Below, one piece after another: positions 24,311 through 35,849 of a stretch of 64,000 nucleotides of DNA; position 1 is the stretch's first letter, and the number at the start of each line of letters is the position of its first letter. Location: positions 5,852,976 through 5,916,975 of the forward strand of contig CM038215.1 of the NCBI GenBank assembly GCA_021442155.1, read 5' to 3'. Made by a program: the position numbers and the translations under genes. The notes beneath the pieces are model-generated. The model saw only the letters and a program-made list of their open reading frames with translations. It was not told where the DNA came from and searched no databases. Source of the stretch: Cymbidium sinense. Taxonomy: Eukaryota > Streptophyta > Magnoliopsida > Asparagales > Orchidaceae.

Positions 24311-26204
24311 TATGTGATTTGTCTCATGTGATGCCCTTGACCCAAGGGTATAATGATCATTTGTCATTGGATTTGATTTGGGTAGATTTGAAATGAGCCA
24401 AAAGTGGGTTAACCCAAATTTCAACTCAACTGGAGTTAATTTGGTTAATTTTTGCTCAATTTATCTCATTTAAGTTAAATTGGGTTATGTTGTGTCAGGT
24501 TGACCAATTGGTCAAATTAGGTCAAGTTCATTTGATCATTTGGAATTTTTTGGTTCAATAGGTTTGGTTTATTTTGGCTCATTTTAATTCATTTCGATCA
24601 AATGGGTTAAGTTGAACAATTTGACAAAGTTGACCAAATTGGCTTGGGTTGGGTGTTGGATTGGGTTTAGTTGACCAATTGAAGATGATTGTAGGGTTTG
24701 GTTTCAATTAATTTGGATTTAGTATTTATTTAGGTCAACTTGAACCTTTAGGTTAATTTAGGCTATATAGGTCAATTGGTTTTGATTGGGTCCAATCATG
24801 GATTTGGTCAAGTTTAATAATAAGTTTAGAAGGAACTTGAGCCATTGGTTGTAATCGATTATGTTTATATTTTGATTTGACAGAATTTGGTCTTTTAGGT
24901 TAATTTGGGTCAACTTGGGTCAAGAGGGCCAATTGGGTTTGCTGTGACTCAATTGAAGGTCAAGTCATATTCAAATATTGATTTTGATTTGGTATGAATC
25001 ATTAGTTTCAAGAGATTTGGCTTAGGTTGTAATTTAGCTAGTTTGAGTTCATATGGGTTAAGGGGTTGACTTAGTCAAATGACCAAGTTTACTTGGTTTG
25101 ACCCAATTGTGATAATTGATCAACCTATGGTGATCAATAATCATGATGGGAGGTTTTGATGCTTGGTTCAATCAAATTTGGGTAGGATTAGAACTTTTAG
25201 GTCAATTGGCCACTTTGGGATAAGTGGACCAATTGGGTTTAGTTGACATGATTTTGGGTTGAGTTTGATTTAGTTGAGTTTCTATTTGGATTTGGGATTG
25301 ATATATAAATTCAATTTTAATTGGCTTGGGTTCAAATGGTTTTGGTTCATTTGAACATTTCAAGTGAAAAAGGTTAAGTTGGGTTTAACTTGGGTTAATT
25401 TTGGCTTGGCTTGATGATTGTATATTTCATTTATATTTGTGAATATGTTTGAAGGTATGATTGATTCATGAGAAAATCAATTGAATTTGGATTTTGGAAT
25501 AAAAGAATTTGGCTAAGTCCATGGAGTTGAGACATGTGGCTTAGGTTTGATTTGGTTTGATTTAGTTTTGATTATTTAAATGTTTATTTCATTTAAATTT
25601 GTGAAGATGATTAAACATATGATTGATTTGTGAGAAAATCAAATGATTTTGACTTGATTTGGATTAAGATTTGGGTAAGTCCATGAGATAGGTCATATGG
25701 CTTAGGAAGAGTTTTGATTTAATTTGATTTAGTTTTATTTAGTTTTGATCATTTGATTGTAGATTCTATTTATATTTAGGAAGTTGATTAAAAATTTATG
25801 TATATTATGAGAAAATCAATTAATTTTGGATTGATTTGGATTAAGATTTGGCTATGTCCATGGGATAGGTCATATGGCTTAAGAAGAGTTTCAAGTTTGG
25901 GTTTAATCATGGGCTTCAATCATTTGGTTTTGGAATTTGGGTTTGGATTTGGATTTGAATTTTATGTTTGAATTAAACTTATGGTTTGGTTTGAGAAGGT
26001 GAACATGGATTGGATTTGGGTTGTAGGGTAGGTGGATTATCCTAATCCCTAAGGCATAACCTAATCCCTATGGTTAACCGTTCTAAGTCTTTAGGCTTAG
26101 GTTAAGTGTTTATCTAATTGTTAGAAGTGTATTATGACTAGGGAAGTCTTAGTGTCTAGAAGAATCCTAAGTATAAGATGGGAAGATTGAATCCGCACTC
26201 CAAA
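24311..26204. repeat. Degenerate TTGGGTCAA/TTGACCAATT-rich DNA
   Basis: Dense in short words TTGGGT, GGTCAA, TTGACC and CAATTGGT, many of them forming near-palindromes such as TTGACCAATTGGTCAA (24501-24516). There are no long open frames. It ends just before the gypsy protease remnant, and its right part contains three larger direct repeats (25431-25905). Confidence 0.6.
25431..25905. repeat. Three imperfect direct repeats, period about 165-175 bp
   Basis: The core TGAGAAAATCAA starts at 25469, 25631 and 25808. Each is followed by a GATTTGGATT-like word, TTTGGSTAWGTCCATG, then a CATRTGGCTTA word and TTTGATTT stretches. The copies are diverged, with small insertions and deletions. Confidence 0.8.
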
Positions 26205-27390
26205 AGTGAGGTCAACAGGACTTAGGCTCCATAGTGTTGCTCATGGAGATAGATGATTGGAAGATCGAAGACAAGTTTCACATTATAGACTCAAATACAT
26301 CTTTCAATGCTACTTGGGAGACCATGGATACATGAGAACAACATAGTTCATGAGAGGTGGGATCATCGACTTTGTCAAAGGGGATCTCAAGCCATTTATA
26401 GTTCACGAGGTCAGCATATATGAGGATGCAGCTTACTACCTCCCACAAAATCAACACGTTTATTCTCACGGACTTGGCCAAAGTTTAAGAATAATAGAAA
26501 AAGAAAAAGAAAACAAAGAATAAATAGAAAAAAAAAAGAAAGAAAGAAAAGATGAAAAAGAAAATAAAAGGGAGCATAAATAGTCTTGGAGGAGGAAGTG
26601 GAGCTTGACATTAGATTCCACCCACAGTTCGTTACTCCATTTGAACATATGGGTAGGATGACCACCTCCACGGAGGAAGAGGCATTCGGATTCATTCCAG
26701 GGAAAACCTTCTTATTGGCCACCTAATAGAAGATATGTCTCAGCTACCAGGAGTACACCTGCTATCCATATAGACTTAGAATCTAGTTCATAGGATGAGG
26801 CTTATATGGTTGCCAAACAAGACAGCTCTTCTCAGTAGTAGGTTCCATTGGAGGTGACACTTGATCCAGATAGTGATGAAGATCAGGCTCCAAAGTAAAA
26901 CATAATTGTATCCAAGTCTATATATGAAATAGTTAGGTATCAGTTGGGAACCTTAGCTCTAACCCCACTTTCCTCTCAAAAAGCTAAGGGTTTGGTACTT
27001 AAAGAAGTCCCTAAGTCATCCACAAGTGCAATGACTCAAAGGTTCTTTCTAAGAGCATCATCCTCTAGTTAAGAAGTTGATCTAAAACTTGGGGATGATT
27101 CATATGAAGATTTAAAAGAATTACCTTTTGGTTGGTAGTTGCCTTGTGTTCATAATTTATCAAAGAAAGGTTTAATTTCATATAGTTGGTCAAAGGTTAG
27201 GTCAAACTACTTTGAAACAATATGGAAGAACAAATGGAAAAGCTCTCAATCAAGATCGGGACAAGGATTCGGTACAGTGGATCCAATCGATGATGCTGAT
27301 TACTGCTTAGTCATTACCAATCATTTGGAATCTGATAAGTTTTCAAATCACATTAACTCATATGAGGCTGTGTTTAAAAAACTTAGATAA
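26205..27390 (+). pseudogene. Ty3/gypsy protease C-terminus and linker to reverse transcriptase
   Basis: At 26213-26310 a frame reads LGSIVLLMEIDDWK, then FHIIDSNTSFN. This matches the end of the plant gypsy protease domain (FHVIDxxTSYNxLLGRPW in the family), but the LLGRPW part is frame-shifted. A Lys-rich, purine-rich linker follows (26480-26590), then an open piece at 27139-27390 with no recognisable domain, consistent with the variable protease-RT spacer. Stops at several points show the element is dead. The upstream half of the protease is missing here, and a related piece lies 7.5 kb to the left at 18641. Confidence 0.55.
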
Positions 27391-28560
27391 TCTAGATGAT
27401 TTTGAAGTCAAAGATGCCCTGCTATAGTTTGAAGATGATATCAAGTCAACCATCGATGAGCTCAAAGAAATCAACTTAGGAGCTAAAGAAGATCCACGCT
27501 CGACATACATCAGTTCTTTGTTGAATGAAATTGAAACCAATGACTTAGTTAGGCCATTAACTAAGTTTAAGAACTGCTTTGCATGGAGTTATGAAGAGAT
27601 GCCTGGATTGGCTCCTGATGTAGTGGTCCATAAACTAGTGATAGAGCCTACCTTGCTATAAAAAAGCTCCTAATACGATTAGACATAGAGTAATAGGTCA
27701 TTTATGAAGTCAAGAAACTAATTGATGTTGGCTTCATTCGAGAAGAAAAATACCTTACCTTGTTAGCCAACATCATCCCTGTTAAGAAAAATAATGACCA
27801 AATTCACATATGCATCAATTTTAGAGATTTAAATAAGGCATGTCCAGAAGATGAATTTCCACTACCATTCCTAGAGCTAATGGTGGACATTACCTCATCT
27901 CATGCAGTCTTCTCTTTAATGGATGGCTCATCTGGATATAATCAAATAAAGATGGCAAGATGAATGAAACACACTTCTAATATCGATTAAAATCTATTGC
28001 TATATGGTCATGCCTTTCGACCTTAAAAATGATCTTTCTACATATCGGCTATGACTTGAATGTTGATGAACTCATTCATCATCGTTGAGTGTTATGTCGA
28101 TGATCTCAAAAGTAGAAAAGGAAGACCATCTCTTTGACTTGAGAGTAGTTTTTTTGAGCAATTAAGATAATTTAACCTCAAAATGAACCCCAGAGTATCG
28201 AGTAGCTTCAGGGAATTCCGGTTTGTTATCCGACACTAGGGAATTGAAATCAATCCATAAAATACCAAGGAAATATTAGAAATTCCACCCTCTAAAATTC
28301 TAACTGAACTCAGATCATTCTAAGGGCGGTAGGCATCTCCGATGCATTATATCCTACCTATCGAGAAAATGTCAACCATTCTGAGAACTTGTCAAGAAGG
28401 ATGCCAAGTTTAAGTGGGATGATAAATGTGAGCATTCCTTCGAAGACATCAAGAATTACTTGATCATGTCGTCAGTTTTAGCAACCCCTATCCCAGGTAT
28501 GCCGATCATACTTTACATTGTTATTTTAGATGACTCCCTTGGTGCTTTGTTGGCCCAAGC
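27391..28560 (+). pseudogene. Ty3/gypsy reverse transcriptase, broken
   Basis: In order: pre-RT motif FAWSYEEMPGL (about 27582), ANIIPVKKNNDQIHICINFR with DLNKACP and FPLP (27763-27870), FSLMDGSSGYNQIKM (27913-27957), MPFDLKND (about 28010), the catalytic CYVDDL (28090-28107), then LKMNPRVSS and FVIRHxGIEINP thumb-region motifs (28180-28260), and FEDIKNYL / TPIPG / DDSLGALLAQ pieces to 28560. The order matches plant Ty3/gypsy RT, which copies element RNA to DNA. At least four frameshifts and several stops separate the pieces. The YVDD active site is still intact as a motif. Confidence 0.85.
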
Positions 28561-29470
28561 CAATGATGAATGGAAGGAAAATGAACTCTACTCACTATTC
28601 TAATCTGGCTAATTATCCACCCATTAAGAAGCATTGCTTAACTTTAATCTTTCCATCCCTAAAGCTACAACACTACATGGTTCCTCATAAGGTGAACTTA
28701 ATATCTATCATCAATCTACTACAGTATCTCACGACATGACCAACATTATCAGGATGGTTGGCTTGACGATCCATGATCGTCTCACAGTTTGACATTACCT
28801 TTGTACCCCTCCATGCAGTGAAAGGATAATAGCTAGTGGATTTCTTAGCAGCACACCCACTTCCTGCTGACTCTTCGCTTAGTGATGATTTGCTCGATGA
28901 ACAAATCATGAACTTAAGGGATACTAGCATTCACCACTAGGAGATGTACTCTGATGTTGTGACTTTCTCTCAAAAAGGAGGAGAACCAGAATCTACTATT
29001 CCAGGAAAGGCAGGGGTAGAATTAATTCTCTTAACTCCGGACTGCGATGTGATGAGATTCTCATATCATCCATCCAATCCTTCCACCAATAATAAAGCTG
29101 AATATGAGGCTCTGATTGTCGGTCCAGAGTTAGCCATTAATCTAAGCATCAAGAACATCAACATTATCGGGGATTCTCAGCTAGATATCTACAAAATCAC
29201 TGGGTACTATAAGGTTATAAAGCCCAAGCTCCATCACTACCAGAAGTACACCATGGACTTATTGGCCCAAATCCTAGAGGTTACCATTTTTAAGATTCCT
29301 TGAGGAGAGAATATCATAGCGTATTCTTTAGCCAAGCTTGCTAAGGAGTTGGCATGTCCGGAGGATGAGTCCATATCAATAAAAGTCCAAAATAGACAAG
29401 TATTATCCCGTATTGAAATTGAACTCATCAAAAAGTACTCTCTTGAAGGGGAGGTTGCCATTGCTAAGAA
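28561..29470 (+). pseudogene. Ty3/gypsy RNase H domain, broken
   Basis: The 119-codon open piece 28944-29303 carries RNase H landmarks of plant gypsy elements: YSDVVTFSQKGG (first Asp), GVELILLTPD, NNKAEYEALI (Glu), and NIIGDSQL (Asp). It continues after a TGA as ENIIAYSLAKLAKEL, where the family has ADALAKLA; the expected Asp is Tyr here. RNase H would degrade the RNA strand of the hybrid. The preceding 28561-28930 holds decayed RT-connection sequence. Confidence 0.8.
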
Positions 29471-30360
29471 GGATGATGAGTTAGATTAGAGGCAACCATT
29501 CATGGATTACCTAAATAAAGGTAAACTACTTCAAAAGAAGTCCCAAGCCCATCAGATGAAGTAGAGAGCACTTTCCTACACTCCTATGGATGGTGTCTTA
29601 TACCGGCTGTCTTTCAATCATACGTGGTTATGTTATTTAGAAAAGCACAAAGTCCATAAGATTGTGGTCGAGGTACAATCAGGATTATGTGGAGCCAACC
29701 AATCTGGTGAAGATGAAAGCTGATCAGAGATACTACTAGCCATCGATGTCAAGATTGCATGGATACGGCTAGGCGATGCCACCAATGTCAAATACACAAT
29801 ATCTTCCTAAACCAACCACCCAGCATTCTACATCATACATTAGCCTCATGGTCATTTAAGTGTTGGGGTACTGACATAGTGGGTTTGATTGATCCTTATT
29901 CATCCAAGGGTCATCAGTTCATCTTAGCTACTTGACTACTTTCCCAAATGGGTGAAGATGATTCTACTTAGAGAGTTCATAGCTCAGCATGTGCTCTAAT
30001 TTTTTAGGAACCATATCATATATAGGTTCAGAGTGCCTCGATGAAATATATCTGATAATGGTACTGCATTCAAGAGCACTGAGATCACTTACTTTTCCCG
30101 GAGGCATAACATAGATTGGAGATATTCTACCATCAACTACCCAAGGGAAAATAGCTTAGTGGAAGCCTTCAACAAAACTCCCATCCAAATACTAAAGAAG
30201 ACACTCGACAATAATAAATGATAGTGGCATGAGTAGTTAGTTGAAACCTTGAGGGCCTACACCACATATAGAACTCCAACTCGGTGTGTATGTCTACTCT
30301 TCTTCCTTGTTGATTGCACAAGAATAACCATTTAGGTTGGCTATCTCTCACATCTAGTAG
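29471..30360 (+). pseudogene. Ty3/gypsy integrase, broken
   Basis: A zinc-finger remnant (SGLCGANQSG, then DCMDTARRCHQCQIH at about 29750-29800) precedes core pieces WGTDIVGLIDPYSSKGHQFI (about 29870-29925), ISDNGTAFKSTEI (about 30050-30085) and NSLVEAFNK (about 30150-30176), so the DDE residues can be traced across shifted frames. Integrase would join element DNA to the chromosome. Frames change repeatedly and stops are present. No chromodomain or further open frame follows. Confidence 0.8.
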
Positions 30361-31410
30361 ACTATCCCTTTGGATTTGTAAATGCGAGATAAGATAAATT
30401 TAATATAGCTTCTCATGGGTCCATCACAGACATGGTTTGTATTGATTAGATCAAATTTTAACAACTTGAGGTTAGGCCCTCAATTGAAAATAAAACTAAA
30501 CCTAACAAAACATATCAAATCACATGAAATTAAGATAAAATTAATCATACTTTTAGTTGATAAAGTCCCCATGGCATTCACTGAGTCACCATAGGTCAAT
30601 TAGATTTATTTGTGCATCCAGGTCATGTTGTTCCTTGCTTTGGAAGATGTAAGCTTGTTAGGACTTCTTCCCCAAGCACGTTACACACCAAAGGCAACCC
30701 CTAAGGTTGATTAGCTCAACCACAGATGACTATCCATTTTGGATTTGTAAACCTGAGGTAGGTCAAGGATAATATAGCCCCTTCTTAGTGGGTCTATACA
30801 TTAACTCAGATTAAATTAAACCCAATATGATTTTCTCCAGTGTAGTTAAATCACACCCTTCTCCTTAGTGGAGCCCCAAATTAGTTATAAATAAGTCAAA
30901 CAAATAAATTAAATTCAAAATAACCTCATTGGTAGAATTAAACTAACTCCCAGTAGAGTCTAAATCAGAAATCTACCAAACTCTTATTCGAGATACATCT
31001 CCAAAAAATCTATGAATTCAAACTCAAATCCCAATCTTTAGTGGATAGCTAACCTTGCTTCTAGTGGAAGGTTCATAGTCCCCAATGGACTCGAGCCCAT
31101 ATCTCTAGCAAATATGCCTCCACATCAATTAAAAAAACAAATTATAGTTGATTTGATCTTAATCCTAGATGGATTATAGATTCTTATCTCCGATGGATCT
31201 TTTTTCCACAAATAATATAATCAAATCAAATTCAAACCTGATCCTCAACAGATTTTCTTCTTCTATGCCCTAGTCATAGACCCCTCACATGTCATGCCAA
31301 TGCATGGTCCCCTAGCAGATATCCTCTATGTCCTTAACTGGAATTCTAATCAAAAATTCTTTCTTCTCCTTTAATACTTGAATGAAAAGATAATGTATTT
31401 GTTCAACCTT
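30361..31410. other. AT-rich sequence 3' of the gypsy pol relic
   Basis: Two related ~65-bp segments occur at 30361-30425 and 30727-30796 (ACTATCC ... TTTGGATTTGTAAA ... GGGTCYAT). Short TAGTGGA and CCTAGTGG-like words recur to about 31330. There is no open frame. It is probably 3' untranslated or LTR-proximal DNA of the gypsy element, but no LTR pair was found. Confidence 0.5.
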
Positions 31411-32445
31411 CAAATTAACATTTTTGTGAGTTTTGACCTAATGTATTATAATAAGTAAAATATACTAAAATGTATAATAACATTTAGTAACACACCACCC
31501 ATTCATATATGTGAAGTTATATTATTATGTACATTATATTTTAATATGCTTTCATATAATATATTATCTTAGTTAGACCTTAAAATGAATCACTTTAAGC
31601 AAAAAAATTATAAAATTTGGTTGAAAATTGAACATTTATTTTGGATGCAAAATTCCATTATTTTGATTAAATAACGCATACAATGATGTTCCACAAAAAC
31701 ACCTAAAATTTGGCCAAATGCCATCATCTCGACCTACATATCAATATTTTTATGAATTATAGTTCAAACTCTACTACATCTCTATAACAAACTAAATTAT
31801 GCTAAACAACAAATCTTGGTACACAATGTGGTATCCATAATCGATCTATGTTATGGCATCCTATATTGTAATACACTATAGCATATTATATTATATTATA
31901 TTACATATCACATCACAAGGGATTGCTTAAGATAAAAAATTATAAAGTTAGTCTAAATAATAAAAACTATATATTTTAGTTGTATCACTTACATATTTTA
32001 ATTTGAAATAATACATTATGATGCTAAGCTCTACCTACTATGAATTTTCCCAAATTCCACCATTTTAAAGTCTAAATCAACATTTTTATAAATAATGCTA
32101 GTGTAGGCTCAACTGCATGATTATAAAATATAATAGAATACTATATTATGATATATGATGTTATACTTTGCTACAACATATAATATTTATTTTGAACATA
32201 AAATCTTACTTTTAGACTACAAGTGGTATCTGCACACTACAACATAATTCCCAGTTCAAATTTAACAAATTTCATCATTTAATTAATTAAATTAATATTT
32301 TTTATGATTTATATTAATATAGACTATAGGGTACAACACCATAATATACTAGAACATTTCAAAACATCTTACAACATCCAAAAACACATCACCACATGCT
32401 CAAATATATGATGCTATATTGTAATATAATATATGGTATTATAAT
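31411..32445. repeat. AT-rich DNA with three degenerate repeat units
   Basis: Related stretches containing CCAAATTYCAYCATTT-like and TCAAYATTTTTATGAATTAT-like words occur near 31715-31760, 32045-32100 and 32265-32310, with further matches around them (for example AAAAAATTATAAARTT at about 31603 and 31936). Spacing is about 330 and 215 bp. There is no gene. Confidence 0.55.
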
Positions 32446-32923
32446 ATGATTTAGGGTTAGGGTTTAGGGTATTCAAATCTCTAATAGTCAAGGGAAAGTC
32501 TCTTGAAGAAATTTTATTTAGCTAACATAAATATGTTAGGATTAGGTCATCCTTTAGATCTAATCATAATGATATCTCTTTATTCAAGGTTTAGGGTTTA
32601 GGGTTTAGGATTTATTTTGGCTTTAGGGTTTAGGGTTAGTTTAGGGTTTAGGGTTTATGATCAGTTTAGGATTTAGGGTTTACGATTTAGGGTTTGGTGT
32701 TTAGGGTTTAGGGTTATAGGTTTTAAGGATTATGGTTTATCATTTTATGGTTTAGGTTTAGTGTTTAAGGTTTTATGGTTTAAGTTTTAGAGTTTAAGGT
32801 TTAGGGTTTAGGGATTACTATTTAGGGTTTAGGGTTTTATTTTTAGGGTTTAGGGTTTACAGTTTAAAGTTTAGGTTTAGGGTTTAAGTTTTAGGTTAGG
32901 GTTTTGGGTTTAAGGTTTTTTTT
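32446..32923 (+). repeat. Telomere-like block interrupted by about 115 bp of unrelated sequence
   Basis: TTTAGGGTTAGGGTTTAGGG-type sequence resumes at about 32450, is broken by a C-containing segment at about 32472-32586 with no satellite character, and then continues as degenerate heptamers up to the next GR-RBP copy. Confidence 0.75.
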
Positions 32924-33367
32924 AACAGAGAACAAATTCAGATTCAATATTTCTTCTTTTTTATTTCATCAACCAAGTACCACCCGAAGTTTTCTAAGAC
33001 ACAAGCAATGACATAAATAAAAAAATGAGCACCCATTGAGCAAATCAAAAACCTTAGATAAGTAGAATCGTCTATAATGTAAATACATAGTACCATATGA
33101 AGCAGATCGGATTAGTCATTCTTCAATTTCTCTAGTTCTCATCAGAACCACCCCCACCTCTTGAGTAGTGGGATCTGCCATCATATCCTTGATCTCTCCT
33201 TCCACCACCACCATGGTTGTATCTCCATAACCACCACTACTCTGACCACCACCTCCATATCCACCTCTTCAAATCACCACCATAATGTCACCTCCACCTT
33301 AATCCATTTCATTTAGACTTAGCATAATTGACGGTGATTTTCATGGCATCAAGGTTCTACCCATTCT
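32924..33367 (-). pseudogene. Glycine-rich RNA-binding protein 3' fragment, copy 3
   Basis: It has the same content and end points as copy 2: on the minus strand, an Asn-Gly-stop-Asn-Leu start beside TTAGG repeats, an ITVN-like piece, a Gly-rich tail, GYDGG-like and RGGGGSDEN-like C-terminus, then the 3' UTR ending in GTTCTCTGTTAAAAAAA. The Gly-rich tail is shorter than in copy 2 (roughly 40-50 bases missing). Frameshifts and stops make it non-coding. Confidence 0.75.
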
Positions 33368-34863
33368 TAGGTTTTAGGGTTAATTTAGGGTTTAGAGTTT
33401 AGGGTTAGTTTAAAGGTTATGATTTGGAGTTTAGGGTTTTGGGTTGTTGGTTTTAGGGTCTGGCTTAGGTTTAGGGTTTAGGGTTTACGATTTTACGATT
33501 TAGGGTTTATGGTTTTAGAGTTTAGTGTTTATGGTTTAGGGTTTAAGATTTAGGGTTTACAATTTAGGGTTTAGAGTTTAGGGTTTTAGGATTTATGGTT
33601 TAGGGTTTAGGTAGCTTAGGTTTTAGTTTAGGTTTAGGGTTGTTTTAAGGCTTAGTTTAATTTTATGTTTTAGGGTATATAGTTTAGGGTTTTGAAATTA
33701 AGTATTTAGGGTTTAGGGTTTAAGTTTATTTAGTTTTATTTATTTATTTGAGTTTCTTTTATTTTTTTATTATTATTTAGGTATATTTTTTATTTTAATT
33801 TAGTTTAGTTTATTTATTTTAGGTTTATTTATTTTATTTTAGGTTTTTTATTTTAGTTTATTATTTAGGTTTAGGTTTATTTTTAATTAGTTTATTTTTA
33901 TTTTATTATTTAGGTTTATTTTTTAGGTTTAGCTTTTTATTTTATTTTTTTAGGCTTAGGTTTTAGGTTTTTATTTTAGGTTTATTTTTAGGTTTTATTT
34001 TTTAATTTAGGTGTGGGTTTATTTTAAGTTTATTTTATTCTATTTAGTTTAGGTTTAAGTTTAGGTTTAATTAATTTTAGGTTTAGGTTTAGGTTTTATT
34101 TATTTTAATTTATTTTATTTAGTTTTAGGTTTAGGTTTATTTTATTTTGTTTATTTTGATTTTATTTTAAGATTAGGTTTTTTGTTTACGATAAGGTTTT
34201 ATTTATTATTTATTTTAGTTTTATTTTTTAGGTCTAGGTTTTTATTTAGTTTTTATTTTATTTAATTTTATGTTTATTTTATTTTTAGTTTTTCTTTTAT
34301 TTAGGTTTTTATTCTTAGGTTTATTTTATTTTTTAGTTTAGTTTAAATTTTATTTATTTAATTTAAGTTTATTTTCATTTTTTATTTTATTTTTATTTTT
34401 AATTTAATTATATTTTTTAGGTTTAAATTTAAGTTTTATTTATATTTTTTTGTATTTTATTTAGTTTAGGTTTTTATTTAATTTTTATAGGTTTTTGTTT
34501 AGGTTTAAGTTTTAGGTTTTTTTTTTAGGGTTTAGGGTTTTGGGTTGGTTTAGGTTTAGTTTTGTGGTTTAGGGTTTAGGTTAAGTTTGAGGTTGGGTTT
34601 AGGGTTATGGTTTGAGGTTTAGTGTATAATGTTTATGTTTTAGGGTTTAGGGTTTTGAGGGTTTAGGGTTTATGGTTTAAGGATCATTTAGGGTTTAGGG
34701 TTTAGGGTTTAGGGTTAGTTTAGGGTTTAAGGTTTAGAGATTTAGGGTTTAGGGTTATGGTTAGGGTTAGGGTTTATGGTTTAGGGTTTAGGGTTTATGG
34801 TTTAAGGTTTAGGTTTTAGGGTTAGTTTAGGGTTTAGGGTTTAGAGTTTTGTTTTATTTTTTA
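33368..34863 (+). repeat. Composite satellite
   Basis: A TTTAGGG-like block (33368-33720), a T-rich body (33721-34520) with TTTTATTTTGTTTATTTTG at about 34138, and another telomere-like block (34520-34850). The first block joins the body without a clear anchor. No gene is seen. Confidence 0.85.
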
Positions 34864-35849
34864 AATTAAGTAACCTGGTGGGTTTATGTTTATTTAGTTT
34901 ATTTTTTATTTATTTAGTTTATTTTATCTTTTTCTTTTTATTTAGGTTTATTTTTATTTTTAGGTTTAGCTTTTTATTTTATTTTTTTAGGTTTAGGTTT
35001 TAGGTTTTTATTTTAGTTTTATTTTTAGGTTATATTTTTTAATTAAGGTCTGGATTTATTTTAAGCTTATTTTATTCTATTTAGTTTAGGTTTAGGTTTA
35101 GGTTTAATTAATTTTAGGTTTAGGTTTAGGTTTTATTTATTTTAGTTTATTTTATTTAGTTTTAGTTTTATGTTTATTTTATTTTGTTTATTTTGATTTT
35201 ATTTTAAGATTATGTTTTTTTTGTTTACGATAAGGTTTTATTTTTTTATTTATTTTTAGGTTTCTTTTTTAGGTCTAGGTTTATATTTAGTTTTTATTTT
35301 ATTTTATTTTATGTTTATTTTATTTTTAGTTTTCTTTTATTTAGGTTTTTTATTTAGGTTTATTTTATTTTTTTAGTTTAGTTTATTTTTATTTATTTTA
35401 GGTTTATTTTATTTTTTATTTTATTTTATTTTAATTTAATTATATTTTTATGTTTAGATTTAAGTTTTATTTATAGTTTTTCTTTTATTTTTGTATTTTA
35501 TTTAGGTTTAAGTTTATTTATTTATTTTATTTATAGGTTTCACTCTATTTAGGTTTAGGTTTTTAGGTGTTTAGGGTTTAGGGTTTTGGGTTGAGAGTTT
35601 AGGGTTTAGAGTTTATGGTTTAGGGTTTTACGATATAACGTTTGAGGGTTTAGGGTTATGGATTGAGGTTTAGGGTATAATGTTTAGGTTTTAGGGTTTA
35701 GAGTTTTGGGGGTTTAGGGTTTATGGTTTAAGGTTCATTTAGGGTTTAGGGTTTAGGGTTAGTTTAGGGTTTAAGGTTTAGAGATTTAAGGTTTAGGGTT
35801 AGGGTTTAGGATTTAGGGTTTAGGGTTTAGGGTTTCATTTTGTTTTTTT
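34864..35849 (+). repeat. Satellite monomer (about 0.99 kb)
   Basis: The anchor AATTAAGTAACCTGGTGGG is followed by a T-rich body and a TTTAGGG block (about 35565-35840). The body is very similar to 33900-34520, including the rare words TTTGTTTACGATAAGG (about 34190 and 35220), which shows recent local duplication of adjacent monomers. Confidence 0.85.

Noticed and set aside
24501..25260. Clusters of TTGAC W-box promoter elements
   Set aside because: The TTGACC/GGTCAA words are part of a degenerate repeat over nearly 2 kb with no gene downstream, so a regulatory reading is not supported.
26411..26722. Minus-strand 103-codon frame with an apparent transmembrane segment
   Set aside because: The Phe/Leu-rich part is only the complement of the purine tract at 26480-26590 inside the gypsy pol relic.
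18641..32445. Complete LTR retrotransposon with paired LTRs
   Set aside because: Neither a matching pair of terminal repeats nor a tRNA primer-binding site could be seen. Only internal domains and non-coding parts are supported.
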